A stretch of 64,000 nucleotides of DNA from Endocalyx cinctus (taxonomy: Eukaryota; Ascomycota; Sordariomycetes; Amphisphaeriales; Apiosporaceae), in NCBI GenBank assembly GCA_001600455.1, contig BCKC01000006.1:2480001-2544000 (forward strand). Direction: 5' to 3'. The notes under the pieces were generated by a model. It was not told the origin of the DNA. It searched no databases and worked only from the letters and a program-made list of their open reading frames with translations. How positions within the stretch are numbered: the first letter of the stretch is position 1; each line of letters starts with the position of its first letter. Shown in pieces: positions 25,063 through 37,469 of the stretch. A program made the translations under genes and the position numbers.

Positions 25063-27142
25063 ATGCCATGGCTTTCAATCTCGTCAATCACCGCCGCAGC
25101 CCTGGATCAAACGACGCCCTTACCGTCCATGAGACGCACATCTCGGTCCGCCGACGCGGATACGTCTTCGTTAACCCTTACTCCGGCGCTCAGAGACGGC
25201 GCGCTGGGAACGATTCCGCTCACGCACCAACAATCCATAAGCGCGTTACTAAAAGCCGACGCACCTTACCTCGTTCCGGCGACGCTGGGGATACTCGGCG
25301 CCCTCGCGGCGTCCGTCAAGCCAACGACGTGGCGACGGTATCAACCAGCGCGTAACGCTATCGTTTACCTGCTCGTATCGGCTCTCGAAATACAATTTTT
25401 GATATGCCTTCCCATCTTATGGCTCGTAATTCCTGGCTGCATCTTGCTGCCGTGGCTGTGTTTAGAAATCATATCCATATGGCTACTCGTGCGACGTCTC
25501 AACAGCGGAGAAACAGTAGTCTCGTACAGCGCGCGCGTCGTCCCCGTGGAAGATCTCTTCACCTCGGAGAACGCAACAGACGGCAGCGCCGATACCACCA
25601 CGACCGGACAATACTACTGGATAGTAGTAGAAAGCATCCACGCCTCGTCCACCCTCGGGGATACGCTCGCCAAGCTCGCCGACCTCTCGGGCGGAGACGT
25701 GCGATCCTTCGCGCAGCCGCGCCTCGGCCTACCTCTCGACCTAGCCGTGACGTTCCTTCAACGGTCGTCGATCCAGGTCCCGACGGCGCGGTCCAAGGCC
25801 GTCTACCTCGACGTCCGCGCGCGCCTCATCCGACGGCGGTCGACGGCCGGCGTGCGCGTCCTCGCCCACGGCACCGGCGCCCTCGACGTCGCCTGGGCGC
25901 TCTCCCGCCTGTGCGCCGACCTGCCCGCCGGCGGCGACGCCCTGGGGAAACTTCAGGTGTTTACGTTTGGCGCTGCTGCGGCGGAGTTCGCCGTGCCTAT
26001 CGGAGAGGCAGCTTTCGAGAGACAATCGCAACAACAGCAACAACTACAGCGAACGCAATCGCCGCCGCCGCCGCAGAGCCCGACTTTCTCGCCGACTGCG
26101 ATTAATAATAACCATAATAATAATACATTCACATATCCTACCTTGGTGCATTTCGCTTTTGAGAGGGATCTTTTTGCGCGGATAGGTGTTCTGCCGGGCA
26201 TCCGTCAGAGACTCCAGGGACGGTTTGTGGGAGACCGTAAGTTTATTTATTTATGTTTACTTCCTCGTATTAGGAGAAATTTTGTCCTGCGCAGGATGCA
26301 TTCAGCCACGCGCGTTTATTTAGTGTAGTAAAAAAAAAAAAAAAACTGGTTGTTAATTTCTTTTTCTTTTTTACTTTGCTTTTTATTTACTAATACTTAT
26401 CTGCAATATTATTTTTTTCTTCGTTACCTCAGTCTACGCTATCCAAGACGATAATCGCGAGAGCGTCCAACCCGTCAAACCGGACAGTTTATTATTTCGG
26501 TTACCGCACGCGCTGCGATTATCATCGTTACGCTTTCGCCAGGCTCGCGTTTATGGTCTGGACGAGTATATGGAGGCCTTATTCCCCGATGGCGATGCTC
26601 GGGCCGGCGTGCTCGGTTCTGTATGCAAGATCGACCGAGAGGGAAGCGAGATGCGCGAGCTCGCGGCGCTGTCCCAAAGCATGAATAATAATCATAATCA
26701 CCATCATTATCATCACCGACACCGGCAGCAGCAGCAGCAGCAGCAGCAGAAAAGAAGGATAAGCAGTAATTTCACGATGGGGGCTACGCCGGCGGCGGGG
26801 GCGACAGCGATAATAACGAGCGACGCGAAAGTAGTTACTAGTAGTAACAACAGCAACGGTAGTAGTAATAGTAGTCATAACAGTAGTAGTAGTACTGGTA
26901 CTGGTGGTAATAGTAGTTTTCATAATCATAGTCGTAATGACAGCGAAAATTACACGCATAATAGCGGGCGAAAGAGGCTGAGCTGGACGGCGCTAGGGAT
27001 GGTAGCGGGGGGTGACGACGACGATATGGCCGGCGCTTTCGCGCTCGACGAGGCTAGGAGGCGGGGCAAGGACCTAGAGGGTATACGTGGTTATGAGGAT
27101 AATTTACTGGTTGATGCTCTCTCAGGCCGGGCGCGAGCGTGA
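25063..27142 (+). CDS. Lipase-like membrane protein with diverged active site
   Basis: Two exons, join(25063..26236, 26433..27142), 627 aa; GTAAGT donor, CTCAG acceptor, phase 1. Residues about 69-85 and 97-143 are strongly hydrophobic and form two to three membrane segments. A region at about 262-310 (VRVLAHGTGALDVAWALSRL ... LQVFTFGAAAAEF) resembles the nucleophile elbow and following strand of fungal alpha/beta-hydrolase (class 3 lipase-like) proteins. There the usual motif is HSxG; here residues 269-272 read HGTG, so the nucleophile serine is absent. Exon 2 continues with family-like sequence (FRLPHALRLSSLRF, ARVYGLDEYMEALFPDG). It then goes into Asn/His-rich, Q8 (CAG)8 and Ser/Asn/Gly-rich low-complexity stretches, ending with an ordinary-looking tail. 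It is probably a pseudoenzyme or structural homologue. Function unknown. Confidence 0.8.
26726..26749 (+). repeat. (CAG)8 polyglutamine repeat in CDS
   Basis: Eight in-frame CAG codons in exon 2 of the lipase-like gene, preceded by an Asn/His-rich tract and followed by Ser/Asn repeats (about 26840-26940). A likely site of length variation between strains. Confidence 0.95.
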
Positions 27143-29103
27143 TGAGGCTGTGAAGCGGTTTTACCTACCTACCTCTTCTTTTTAATATGCTGGCTTTGTC
27201 GTGTACCAATTTGAAGCATCCTCTACCAGCATTAATCATGTCTTAAAGCACCCTTGAAATGAAGACCGAAACACCAACCAATGTAGTGTATACGGAGTCC
27301 TTAAGTTTTAAAATAGGTTCTAACTTATAAGCGCTAACTTGCATCTCTTTTTTTCTCTCTCTCTCTCTCCAACTTGCATAAAATGAATAATATTAATTGA
27401 ATGAAAACTACTGTTTACTTTAGGAGGTTAGAACATATGATTTTCTGTCGGGTCATCCAACATTGCATTAAAAAAAAGAGAGAGAAAAAGAGATAAACAC
27501 AGAGACAAATAAAACTCAGGCCAGCTCATAGCGCTAATTAATGTAAGCCATGCGTAAAAGTGCACAGTAATAGGTTTATCAAAATGAAGTGATGACGTAT
27601 CAGAACCATTATATTCGCGTGTTCTGTATGATTATCACAGGGAGTTCAAATAATTAGAATGAAATCTATGGAACTGTTACATCTGATAGGTTCTTTAGAG
27701 CCTTTACGCGTAATCTCTTGGCAAGATGCAACGAGTTTTATGTCAGTTCTGCTCCAACATACTGCCGGTGCTAAACTTGTTTAGGATATCTTCGTCTCCC
27801 CTGCTAAGCCTCTCTTTGGTTTTTATTAACTGGGGGTTTTCTTGGGCTTTGACTGGGATTAAAGGTGCTTTGTCCATTAACGTGCCTGTGTCCCCCTGTG
27901 TCCCTGACGATCTTTGTTCTTACAATAGCGTAACTAAGTGTAAAGAACTTTTTCGATACTATACCATAGTAAGAAACACAAACGTATGTCTTCGCTTCTG
28001 AACGGGGAATCTGGCGCCTGTTTCATCTGCTTTAGCCTCCACTTCGACCCTTTAGTCTTATGTCTGGCTCCCCTAGAAAGCCGAAACGTTTCTCTGCATC
28101 ACACTACACTTAGGAATAGTACGTACATCGTCTGCATAGGAGATAAAACCTGGAGATTTGACATACGTGAGCGAGCACGCCATCAGTGATCTGTATAGTA
28201 GAACTGTTCATACAATCCCAGCATCCTAGGATAAAGGGATCGGCGCAGGCACAACACAATGACAATTGACATACGCACTCCCATTTCTTAACCAAGATAT
28301 CAACTGCTTGATTTCCCCTTTAAACCCCCGCCAGGTCCGGACATAAACTTACTTGTACATACTATTATCTTAAGTATCCAAGTGTACGCATAAACTTTAA
28401 ACCAAAGGAGAGTCCAAAAAAAGAGTCGAAGAAACTCTCCTGCCATCCTTCTTTTTTCCCTTCATATCTTTCAATTATTGTCATTGTTTCACTCATATAC
28501 CCAATTATCTATACCAGTCTTTTCTATTCATAGTTCTACTCCGGATTTTTACTTTTCACAGTCTTTCGTTATCGTCATATATATCCTTTTTTTTTTTTTA
28601 TCTTGCATTTATCCTCTTTTTGTTCTCCCTCGACCGAACAAGAATAGGAAAGAATACGACATTGTTCAGACGAACATCACATCCGAAACTTTTATTGAAA
28701 CTGTTCTAATTTCTCTTTCAGTCTGTTCGCCAAACTTGCATTACATCATTTACCGTCTCGTTATATATGAAACCATTTTCCTATCTATCACGACCAGTCA
28801 GCCAATAATTGGTACAAATTTATTTTTTATTTTTTATTTATTCATTTTTTCTTTCTTTCTATTTCAAAGATACCCAACCAAAAGCGAAGGAAAACAATAA
28901 ATCTTTAAGCCACAGGAAACATTTATCATTCTACACGACAAGCTCGAAGTTTGTCGAGAGAGAAAAAAAAAGGAAAAAGAAAATACAACAACTTTTAAGG
29001 AAATTTATAGTCGAAACAACAAACCAAGGATCCTGGGCATTTCTAGGATATATAATTTTTTAAACCCCACCAAAATCGAATTTTAACAAGAAAAATCGAA
29101 ATA
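27143..29103. other. Intergenic with pyrimidine-rich leader of downstream gene
   Basis: About 2 kb without a recognisable gene. The last ~650 bp (28440-29100) before the next ATG is strikingly T/C-rich then A-rich on the + strand, as in promoter and 5' leader DNA of well-expressed filamentous-fungal genes. Open frames in it begin at non-ATG codons and encode only low-complexity Phe/Ser/Ile sequence. Confidence 0.5.
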
Positions 29104-29889
29104 ATGTTAGCACTTTCAATCTTAACGATGGATCTCTCGGATCAAATCATCTACGGCGGCTGCTGGGCCGTCCTAATCCTCTACATCCTCACGACGTTGA
29201 TGGTATTCACCCAGCGCGGATGCGCCAGCTACGCGGCCTCGTTCCTGTTCGCGTGCGCGCTGTGGTTCGACCTCACGCTCTTCAACATATGGTTCTTGGT
29301 ACCGGCCCTGATCCGGCACGGACGGGCCCTCGCCGCGCAGATCGGCCGCGTGTACTCGTCGTCGCACGTCGAATCGTCAGGGTCGGGCGCCGTCGCGACG
29401 CAAATTCTGAGCGCCGTCGTCGAGAGCTACGTGCTCGAGGACCTAGGCCTCATGCTCCTCGGCTGGCTCGCCAGCTCCTTATCCATCTCCAACTCGCTCA
29501 GCATGCTCGAGACCGAAGGGTGCGAGTCCGTCGTCGACAACCTGAAGGCCGCGGAGGAGGGCGAGGGCGGCCGCGCCCACGTGCACGAGCACGGCCCTTT
29601 CGCGACCTGGATCATCGACTTGGCCGCCCGCGTCAAGGAGTACGTCGGCATGGAGTCGTGGGACGGCCCCGCGCGGGGCCGGATCATGCTGGTGGACGAG
29701 AAGGACGTCGACGCCGCCAAGTGCTGCGGCCGGAGGCGGTCGAACTTCCTGTTCGCCATTCCTCGCTTTATTCACGATTGCATCCCGCTGCCGGTGCATC
29801 ATGCCGCGGCGGCTGCTCGTCCGGACGACGTCTTGGACGAGAAGGCGGCTCTTGCCCTTCGGTGGCAATACACGGGCTATGCGGTTTAA
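29104..29889 (+). CDS. Predicted membrane protein of unknown function
   Basis: Single exon, 261 aa, start ATG at 29104; a second in-frame ATG at 29128 is possible. Two strong transmembrane segments are near the N-terminus (about residues 14-36, IIYGGCWAVLILYILTTLMVF, and 43-69, YAASFLFACALWFDLTLFN). A third hydrophobic stretch is at about 110-130 (LEDLGLMLLGWLASSLSI). The remainder is soluble-looking, with an acidic stretch (KAAEEGEGG), a His-containing HVHEHG string and a CCGRRR motif. Very strong third-position G/C preference supports real coding. I do not recognise the family and no intron is needed. It lies downstream of a long pyrimidine-rich leader. Confidence 0.75.
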   Translation: MLALSILTMDLSDQIIYGGCWAVLILYILTTLMVFTQRGCASYAASFLFACALWFDLTLFNIWFLVPALIRHGRALAAQIGRVYSSSHVESSGSGAVATQILSAVVESYVLEDLGLMLLGWLASSLSISNSLSMLETEGCESVVDNLKAAEEGEGGRAHVHEHGPFATWIIDLAARVKEYVGMESWDGPARGRIMLVDEKDVDAAKCCGRRRSNFLFAIPRFIHDCIPLPVHHAAAAARPDDVLDEKAALALRWQYTGYAV

Positions 29890-31630
29890 AATGAACGTGT
29901 CTACTGGAGAAGACGAACAAAACAAAACAAAACAAAATCTAAAATATCTGCGTCAAAATGATTTGAGCCGGCGTTGTTGGAATCTTTGGTATTACCATCT
30001 TGCGATTTGCGAATAGCATTCATTGGTTTATACTGTCTTGTTTTTTGCGAAAAAATTGCATTTATGAGATTTTCAGGGAATCATAGCCGAGAAGTAGGCG
30101 AGATATCTATTCATCGATATACCGTCCCTCGGATGCACAGACACGTGAAGGGACTCGCTCCGGCTATATGAGAATTCCTTCACGATTCCATCAGTTGACT
30201 GGTCTTTCTTGCATTTCGACCCGCGGGGAATGCCGGAGCGACGGTTTCTCAAGATGCCCAATAACCAGCTCTGAGCCTTCTCTCTCACCCGTATCGTACC
30301 AGCGAGAGGATTTTTCGAGGGATATATTCCGCCTAGAATCGCGATAGATTTATCAGGCCGGCCTCTATTTTTACGTGCTCCGCGGAATGCAGAAGGCGGG
30401 CCGAGATTATCAAAGAGCAGCACAGAATATAAATAGCTAGCTCGAAGTCGGGGCTTTACTTTTGTCAGCATTGATATTTGACAGACGGATACAGTATATA
30501 CTGAGTATATACCATGACATTTAAGGTTAAAACATGAAATAGACACAAAAAAATGAAAACAAGTTATATATCTTTCACGAAGAAATGAACCGCCACCTTT
30601 ACAGTTTAGAATGAATAGACTGATGTGCACCTAAATCCTACCGTTGAAATTACGTGAATTCCTGATGAAAGCCCACAGAAAGACCAATGTAGATTGTACC
30701 ACGAGCTATTCATATTTATAACGCCGATGCTAACGAACGTACGTAAGCAGTAAGAAAGTTTATGTTCACCTTTAGGTTTCGGCTTCTATATAATGCATTG
30801 TTTCTATATATGGAGAAACAGTCGGGTTTGTCTGTTTATATCTCATCACCGAAAGGATTGATGGGGAAGGGGAAGGGGGAGAGGATGAGGATGAGGAAGG
30901 GTTGGTAGCTTTTCCTTCAACCCCCCCTTAGAAAATATCTTTTGAGGCGGACTTTCAGTTAGCATAAGAATGGTGCTGATGATGGTTATCTCTCAATTTC
31001 CTCTTAGGAAAACGTAGTCATCACGTTTGTGACATTCTCTGATTCGTAGGCGCTCCCTCCTCCTCTCACGGTGTTTGGTAACGTTGGCGGTAGTAGGCGC
31101 TGATGCTAGCTCGGGTGAATCAGCTGAATGTCAGCCGGGGTGGCGCTTGACAGGAATATGAGCAGGGGCAAGGGCGATGATATCGTCAATGAACGATAAG
31201 AAAGAAGGGGGGGTAATGGATTGAGAGAAGGGGGCATGTTTGCCAGTAGGCAGCTCAGCGTATCACCGTTGGTATCGCTAAAACAACATGAAGAAGACTA
31301 AACACGAGATTGGGTGCGCATGTATTCAGAGATTCCTTATACACTCTTCTTCTATGAGTGAAAAAAGGTAGTATATAATACAATATTTCTTTTGTCTTTG
31401 GGTACAGAATTTCAATATTCTTTTTCATGCCTCAAGTTAGCAGAGAGGTAATGGATTTCATTTTTTTCTCTCCAATCCTCTCGTTCATATATACTTGAGA
31501 TTTGAGGTTGTTGTACATTTCTGATTTTTTTCTTTTTATTCTTCCAGATTTATACAGGCAAAGAACATACACGTACGTATGCACGCACCTATCTCCCTCG
31601 CCAACTTTTTAATTTTTGTGTATGTTTTTT
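29890..31630. other. Intergenic region with a small GC-richer patch
   Basis: About 1.7 kb. A patch at 30110-30470 is more GC-rich and holds an open minus frame of about 185 codons with no recognisable family; it may be a relic. A TATAAATAG string lies at about 30428-30436. The rest is AT- and T-rich. Confidence 0.45.
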
Positions 31631-33033
31631 TTAATCACCCCGAAGTCTCTTTATGTCGGTATTCTTCTGCGCACCACCATGTCCGTGAATCGGCAAGCCT
31701 CTCTTCTCGAGCTCGGCGTGCATGATCTTGAGCCTACCGATGGCCTGCTCCTTGTCGCCGCGAGTCACGCGCTTCGGGGAGAAGGTGATGTTGGGCGCCT
31801 GGATCACCTCTTCTTGGTAATTCCGCTGGATATCCTCCGTCAGCGTCCGCGGCTTGGGCGGCTTCTGTACCACGTGCAGCAGGATCTGGACGTTCGAGAT
31901 CTCGACAAATCGGTTGTCGGGCACGAGCTGACCCGTCAGTTGGAAAGTTCGCTTGAGAACCTGCGAGTTTTCTTGTATGTTAGTGATGCTTGTTTTATGA
32001 TGAGGATGTGTTCGTATGGAAATAAAACCGAGATAAATGTCGTAAACTTAACAAGTTAAAAGAAAAATATACCTCAGAAAAGAAAAGAAAATCAAGAACT
32101 TACGGCAAACTTCAATCTCTCATCCTTCAGAGAAACACTTTTCCAGTTACGACCCCACGCCTTCTTAAGCTCCAGCGCCTCATCCTTCGAAGGGAGCGTA
32201 TCTTCCCTATCCACCTTCGCCGCCTCATCCCTCGCCGTCAACCCCTCCAAAACCGCATCAACATTTCCAGCCAGGGCCGGGGTCCCGTCCTCGGCAACGT
32301 CCAGCTGAACAGCCAAAGCATTCCTCAACTCCTCCGCACCCCCCAACGGCCAGCTCTTCACGAGGTCCCCTTCCTTACCCGCGGACCTGAGGGCCAGGGC
32401 CTCGACCAAGGCGCGACGAACGGCCGCCTCGATGACGAGGGCGTGCGTCACCTTCCGCGCCGCCGTGGACGGTCGAAAGCTCTCGAAGTCGGCCGCCGGG
32501 TCCCAGTGGCCCGGCTTCTCCCACCACCCGCGGAGGCTGCCGACGACTTCGAGGCCGTCGATCCTGGTCGCCGGCACGTACTCCGGATCGGATACTTCCT
32601 CGGCCCGCTCGGCTTCCGACTGCTCGGGCGGCGCGACGAAGGGTCCCGATTCGACGCCGTCTTCGGGGAGGAGGGCGTCCGAGGCCGAGTAGAGCTCTAC
32701 CTCGGAGGCTGCTTCGGACGTTGTCTCTAACGCTTGCTCGGACGCTGCCTCGGTCTTCGCGGGGACGGTTTGGTCTTCTTTGGTCGTCGAGTAGGATAGC
32801 CGCGGCGAGGTTATTACCGCGGCGGCGGTGTTGCGGGTCGAGAGTAGTAACAATCTCGGGTTCTTGGAGGGATATCGCGCCGCGGATTGGGAGGGGTAGG
32901 TTGATGATATACACGAGCACGAGGAAAAGGGAGAGGCTCTGATTGTCGGATTATTGTTGATGGCTGACCTCTTCGCTGTGGCCGAGGATGTTGATAAGCC
33001 CGAAGGCGTTCTTAACCTCGATATTCTTCGCAT
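31631..33033 (-). CDS. Mitochondrial large-subunit ribosomal protein mL50
   Basis: Two exons, complement(31631..31960, 32104..33033), 419 aa; GTAAGT donor, CGCAG acceptor, phase 0. The start ATG at 33033 gives MRRISRLRTPSGLSTSS, an Arg/Ser-rich, acid-free presequence that fits mitochondrial import. After a long acidic linker comes the conserved block GSLRGWWEKPGHWDP ... FRPSTAARKVTHALVIEAAVRRALVEA. The C-terminal part has NRFVEISNVQILLHVV and KPPKPRTLTEDIQR. This order matches the fungal mL50 (Ribosomal_L50 / MRPL50) family as I recall it. It would be a structural component of the mitochondrial 54S subunit. The gene is divergent, 489 bp apart, from a conserved membrane protein gene. An ATG further upstream in frame (33111) would add residues without improving the presequence. 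Confidence 0.8.
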
Positions 33034-33522
33034 TGTGGTATATGTAGAGGTAGTTGTGTCGAGATTGATTAATGATATAACTCGACACGAAATCCTCATA
33101 AATTGCATCAATTGCTAATTGAACTTTTTTTTTTTCTCTAATTGGCGTTGCACTTGTTAGCAGGGGTTCAAAGTGAATGTGGCTTTTTGAGGCTTGAATA
33201 TTCAAGCTTCAGCCACAGTTGTCTTATCGATTTCAGATTAAATGTTACGTACGTTCTATTGCGCCAAGGTCGCATTGCGTACCCTTTGATAATCGTCGAG
33301 GAATCGGTTTACTTCATCACTTGTCAAGGCCAAGACAAAAAAAAGCTTCAATTGTCTTGTTTATTTAAAGTCGACGACAATTCACGCCTAGCCACGGAAA
33401 ATCTTTCTCGAAATTACGTAAAAGTACTCCTTTTTCGGCCAACGTTTATCATGTCCGCATAATTCAGCTTCAACACCTATCAGCGTCAAAAGAAAAAAGA
33501 AAAAAAAAAAGATCGTTTCGTG
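33034..33522. promoter_or_regulatory. Shared divergent promoter region, mL50 / membrane protein
   Basis: The two start codons are 489 bp apart on opposite strands, so this short region must carry both promoters. It has A/T homopolymers (33125-33135, 33490-33510) and near 33185-33215 a GGCTTGAATATTCAAGC palindrome-like string. No specific factor site is assigned. Confidence 0.55.
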
Positions 33523-34340
33523 ATGCGATCTTCAAGATCACGGTCCCCGATCCGGGTGCTGTTCTTTCTCTTCCTAGTTGCAACACTAGCATCGTACGCC
33601 GTAGCATCTTGTACGCTTTCTGTCTTTCTTGCCACCGTTCGAACTTAATAGATGAACATAAATGTGAATTGAATACTACCAATTGTCTCTTTGACTAATC
33701 AACCTCCTCTCGCACAGCCGCACCCACGTACTGTAAATGCACCTGCTTCAAAAACAGCACCCTCATCCAACTCGGGCCCAAATCCTCCTCGCCCGGATCA
33801 TCACCACCGACGACACCCGCCAAAAAGCCCACCTCTCCCAGCAAGCCGGATGCCTCCAATAATAACGACAACGGCGCCTCATCCTCCTCCTCCTCCGCCT
33901 CCGGATCGCGATCCCAAAAACAATTATCGGAAGTAGGAGGAATCGAAGCTAGGGCGGCCTCGACCTCGTGCACGCAATGCACCCGCGCCTTCTGCCTATC
34001 CCAGAGCCTGCCCATATGCAAAGACGCCGGCGAGGACGACGTGCTCGCGACCTGCTTCCAGCGGGACTCGCGCAAGGACCAGATCATCGTCTGGGGCTTC
34101 ATCCTCGGCACCACGGGGCTTTTGGGCTGGGCCGCCGCCAAGAGGCTCATGGAGCTGAGGGAGAAGAAAGGCGGCGTCGGTTTAGGAGGTAGCGGTTTAA
34201 GAGGCAGCGGGGGGATAGGCATCGGGTCGAGGAGGATGGGCGGTGCGACGTCGGGCGTAGGCGCCGGAGGCGAATATACGCGCGTTTCGGGCTTCGGGGC
34301 AGGGAGTGAAGGTGTGAGTGCGGGCGCGAGGCCGGGATAA
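33523..34340 (+). CDS. Conserved fungal single-pass membrane protein with signal peptide
   Basis: Two exons, join(33523..33610, 33718..34340), 236 aa; donor GTACGC, acceptor CACAG, phase 1. Exon 1 is short and encodes a signal peptide (VLFFLFLVATLASYAVA). Exon 2 continues APTYCKCTCFKNSTLI, a Ser/Pro linker, then SCTQCTRAFCLSQSLPICK. It then reads ATCFQRDSRKDQIIVWGFIL and a hydrophobic membrane segment (IVWGFILGTTGLLGWAAAKR), ending in a Gly/Arg-rich tail. The paired cysteine motifs (CKCTC, CTQC...C...C) and the DSRKDQ string just before the helix look like a conserved but unnamed Pezizomycotina family. The cysteine part would be lumenal or extracellular and the Gly-rich tail cytosolic. No function is known to me. 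Without exon 1 the frame would lack a start methionine in the cysteine region, which supports this model. Confidence 0.85.
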
Positions 34341-35048
34341 TTGAGGGAAGGTGTAATAGTAGGACTTTGGATTGGGTTAAATAGGAGTTTCATATTTAGA
34401 AGATTATACCATGCTCAACGCTTTAATACTTTGCTTTCAGAGATTTGGTTATTGATTCATTACTTGATTTGGTATACGTGCCTCTGTCTCTTCCTAGAGA
34501 AATGGTATAAAACAACCAAAACAAGTAAAGAAAGACATAGACATCAAGTTACAGACGAGAAACAACGGATGCAGGTTTATTTGACAACTACCGTGAGCAT
34601 GACAGCTGATGTTAAGCCGAGGGAGAGAGACTGCCAAAGGAATACACTTGTACACCAAACTACATTCTTTCCATGTTAATATTTTTTTTTTCTTCTTATT
34701 TTCTAGTTTTTCTAGTTGAGTTCCCGAAAAGCCAATATAATCCAAAAAAAAAGTCGTAAGTGCGAGACAATCTTACATGTCTGTGTCATGAAAAAAGAAA
34801 ATAGCCAGTCACCTCTCTTTTTTTTGGTCAACTTCTTTTCAACCCTCTTCGCACATTTTCTCTAACCTCGGAAATATTTACTTCCTCTAAATTTTTTTTT
34901 TCTCTTATTTATTTTACTTTCCCCCCCCCCCCTAACTCTCGCAAGAACCATACATAAACTTTTCTTTTAAATTGATAAGCCCTACTTTTCTCAAAGGGAA
35001 AACAATTACATGCTAATGAAAGAGCCCCTCCTTTCTTATCCTTCCCCT
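34341..35048. other. Convergent 3' intergenic region
   Basis: About 0.7 kb between the tail-to-tail membrane protein and DAHP synthase genes. Contains T-runs (34683-34690, 34821-34828) and C12 at 34921-34932. No gene seen. Confidence 0.5.
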
Positions 35049-36561
<1,513 letters not shown>

Positions 36562-37324
36562 TGTGAGTTGGGGAGTTGGTAATGTAACGAGTCTGATGTT
36601 TGGTCGAAGGATTGGAAGGGATGTTGCAGAAGAGAAGAATAAGCAAAGAGTAGTACACGGACAGAGGCGTGAGAGGAGATAAGATTATGGGATTATCGAG
36701 ATGAGATCGGAGAAAAATGACAATTATCTTGAGAAAATCTGGTGATCTGGAAGTCTTGATCGAATACCAGAATGAGTAATATGATGTTGTCGGATACTTT
36801 ATATGTAACCAAAGACCTAAGTGAATAATTATGTAGTTGTACAAACCGACTTATTTGTATACGTAAAATATATATAAGACTGAGTATATATATAATTAAG
36901 ATATATATATGATATATAAATCTTCAATATGTTTACCTATGATGATTCTTTTTTTTATATTTTTTCTTCTGTCGAGGCTTGACGTATGTAGGTGGGTTTT
37001 TATGTATTATTTATTAGGACCGATCAGAATATGTGGGTTACTTTATACTTTAATTTTTTACCCTCCCCTAACTACTAATACAGTACCGTCTGGTCTGGTA
37101 CACCTGGTCTGACTCCTCGAATTGTCCGATGACGGATTAGCGTCTAAATAATGAGCTGAGAAGCAAAAAAAAATTATCTTGTACAAGTTTAGTTCAAGGG
37201 ACCCTGTTCCTACTCGTTAATTACACGGGCAAGGAACACTAAACGGGTACTACAGTAAGGTACTACTTATTACTGTAGAAACAAAGGCGAACAAAAAGAT
37301 ACACACGTATATAGAGTAGATTAA

Positions 37325-37330
<6 letters not shown>

Positions 37331-37417
<87 letters not shown>
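37331..37417. repeat. (AG)43 microsatellite
   Basis: About 87 bp of uninterrupted AG repeats, by far the longest dinucleotide tract in the window, about 770 bp upstream of the DAHP synthase start. Confidence 0.97.
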
Positions 37418-37421
<4 letters not shown>

Positions 37422-37444
37422 AACAGAGAAAGGGAGAGGTTGGT

Positions 37445-37469
37445 GTCAAGTCAAGTCAAGTCAAGTCAA
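37445..37469. repeat. (GTCAA)5 pentanucleotide repeat
   Basis: Five tandem GTCAA/TCAAG units 28 bp beyond the (AG)n tract, followed by a degenerate ATCAAG unit. Confidence 0.9.

Noticed and set aside
28478..29063. Upstream open frames in the leader of the membrane protein at 29104
   Set aside because: The longest starts at a TTG and encodes low-complexity pyrimidine-derived residues; not a credible uORF.
30073..30630. 185-codon minus-strand frame
   Set aside because: Mixed composition without recognisable domain, codon bias unlike neighbouring genes; kept only as a possible relic.
37331..37469. CRISPR-like or centromere-like array
   Set aside because: It is a simple dinucleotide tract plus a pentamer repeat with no spacers; fungi lack CRISPR arrays.
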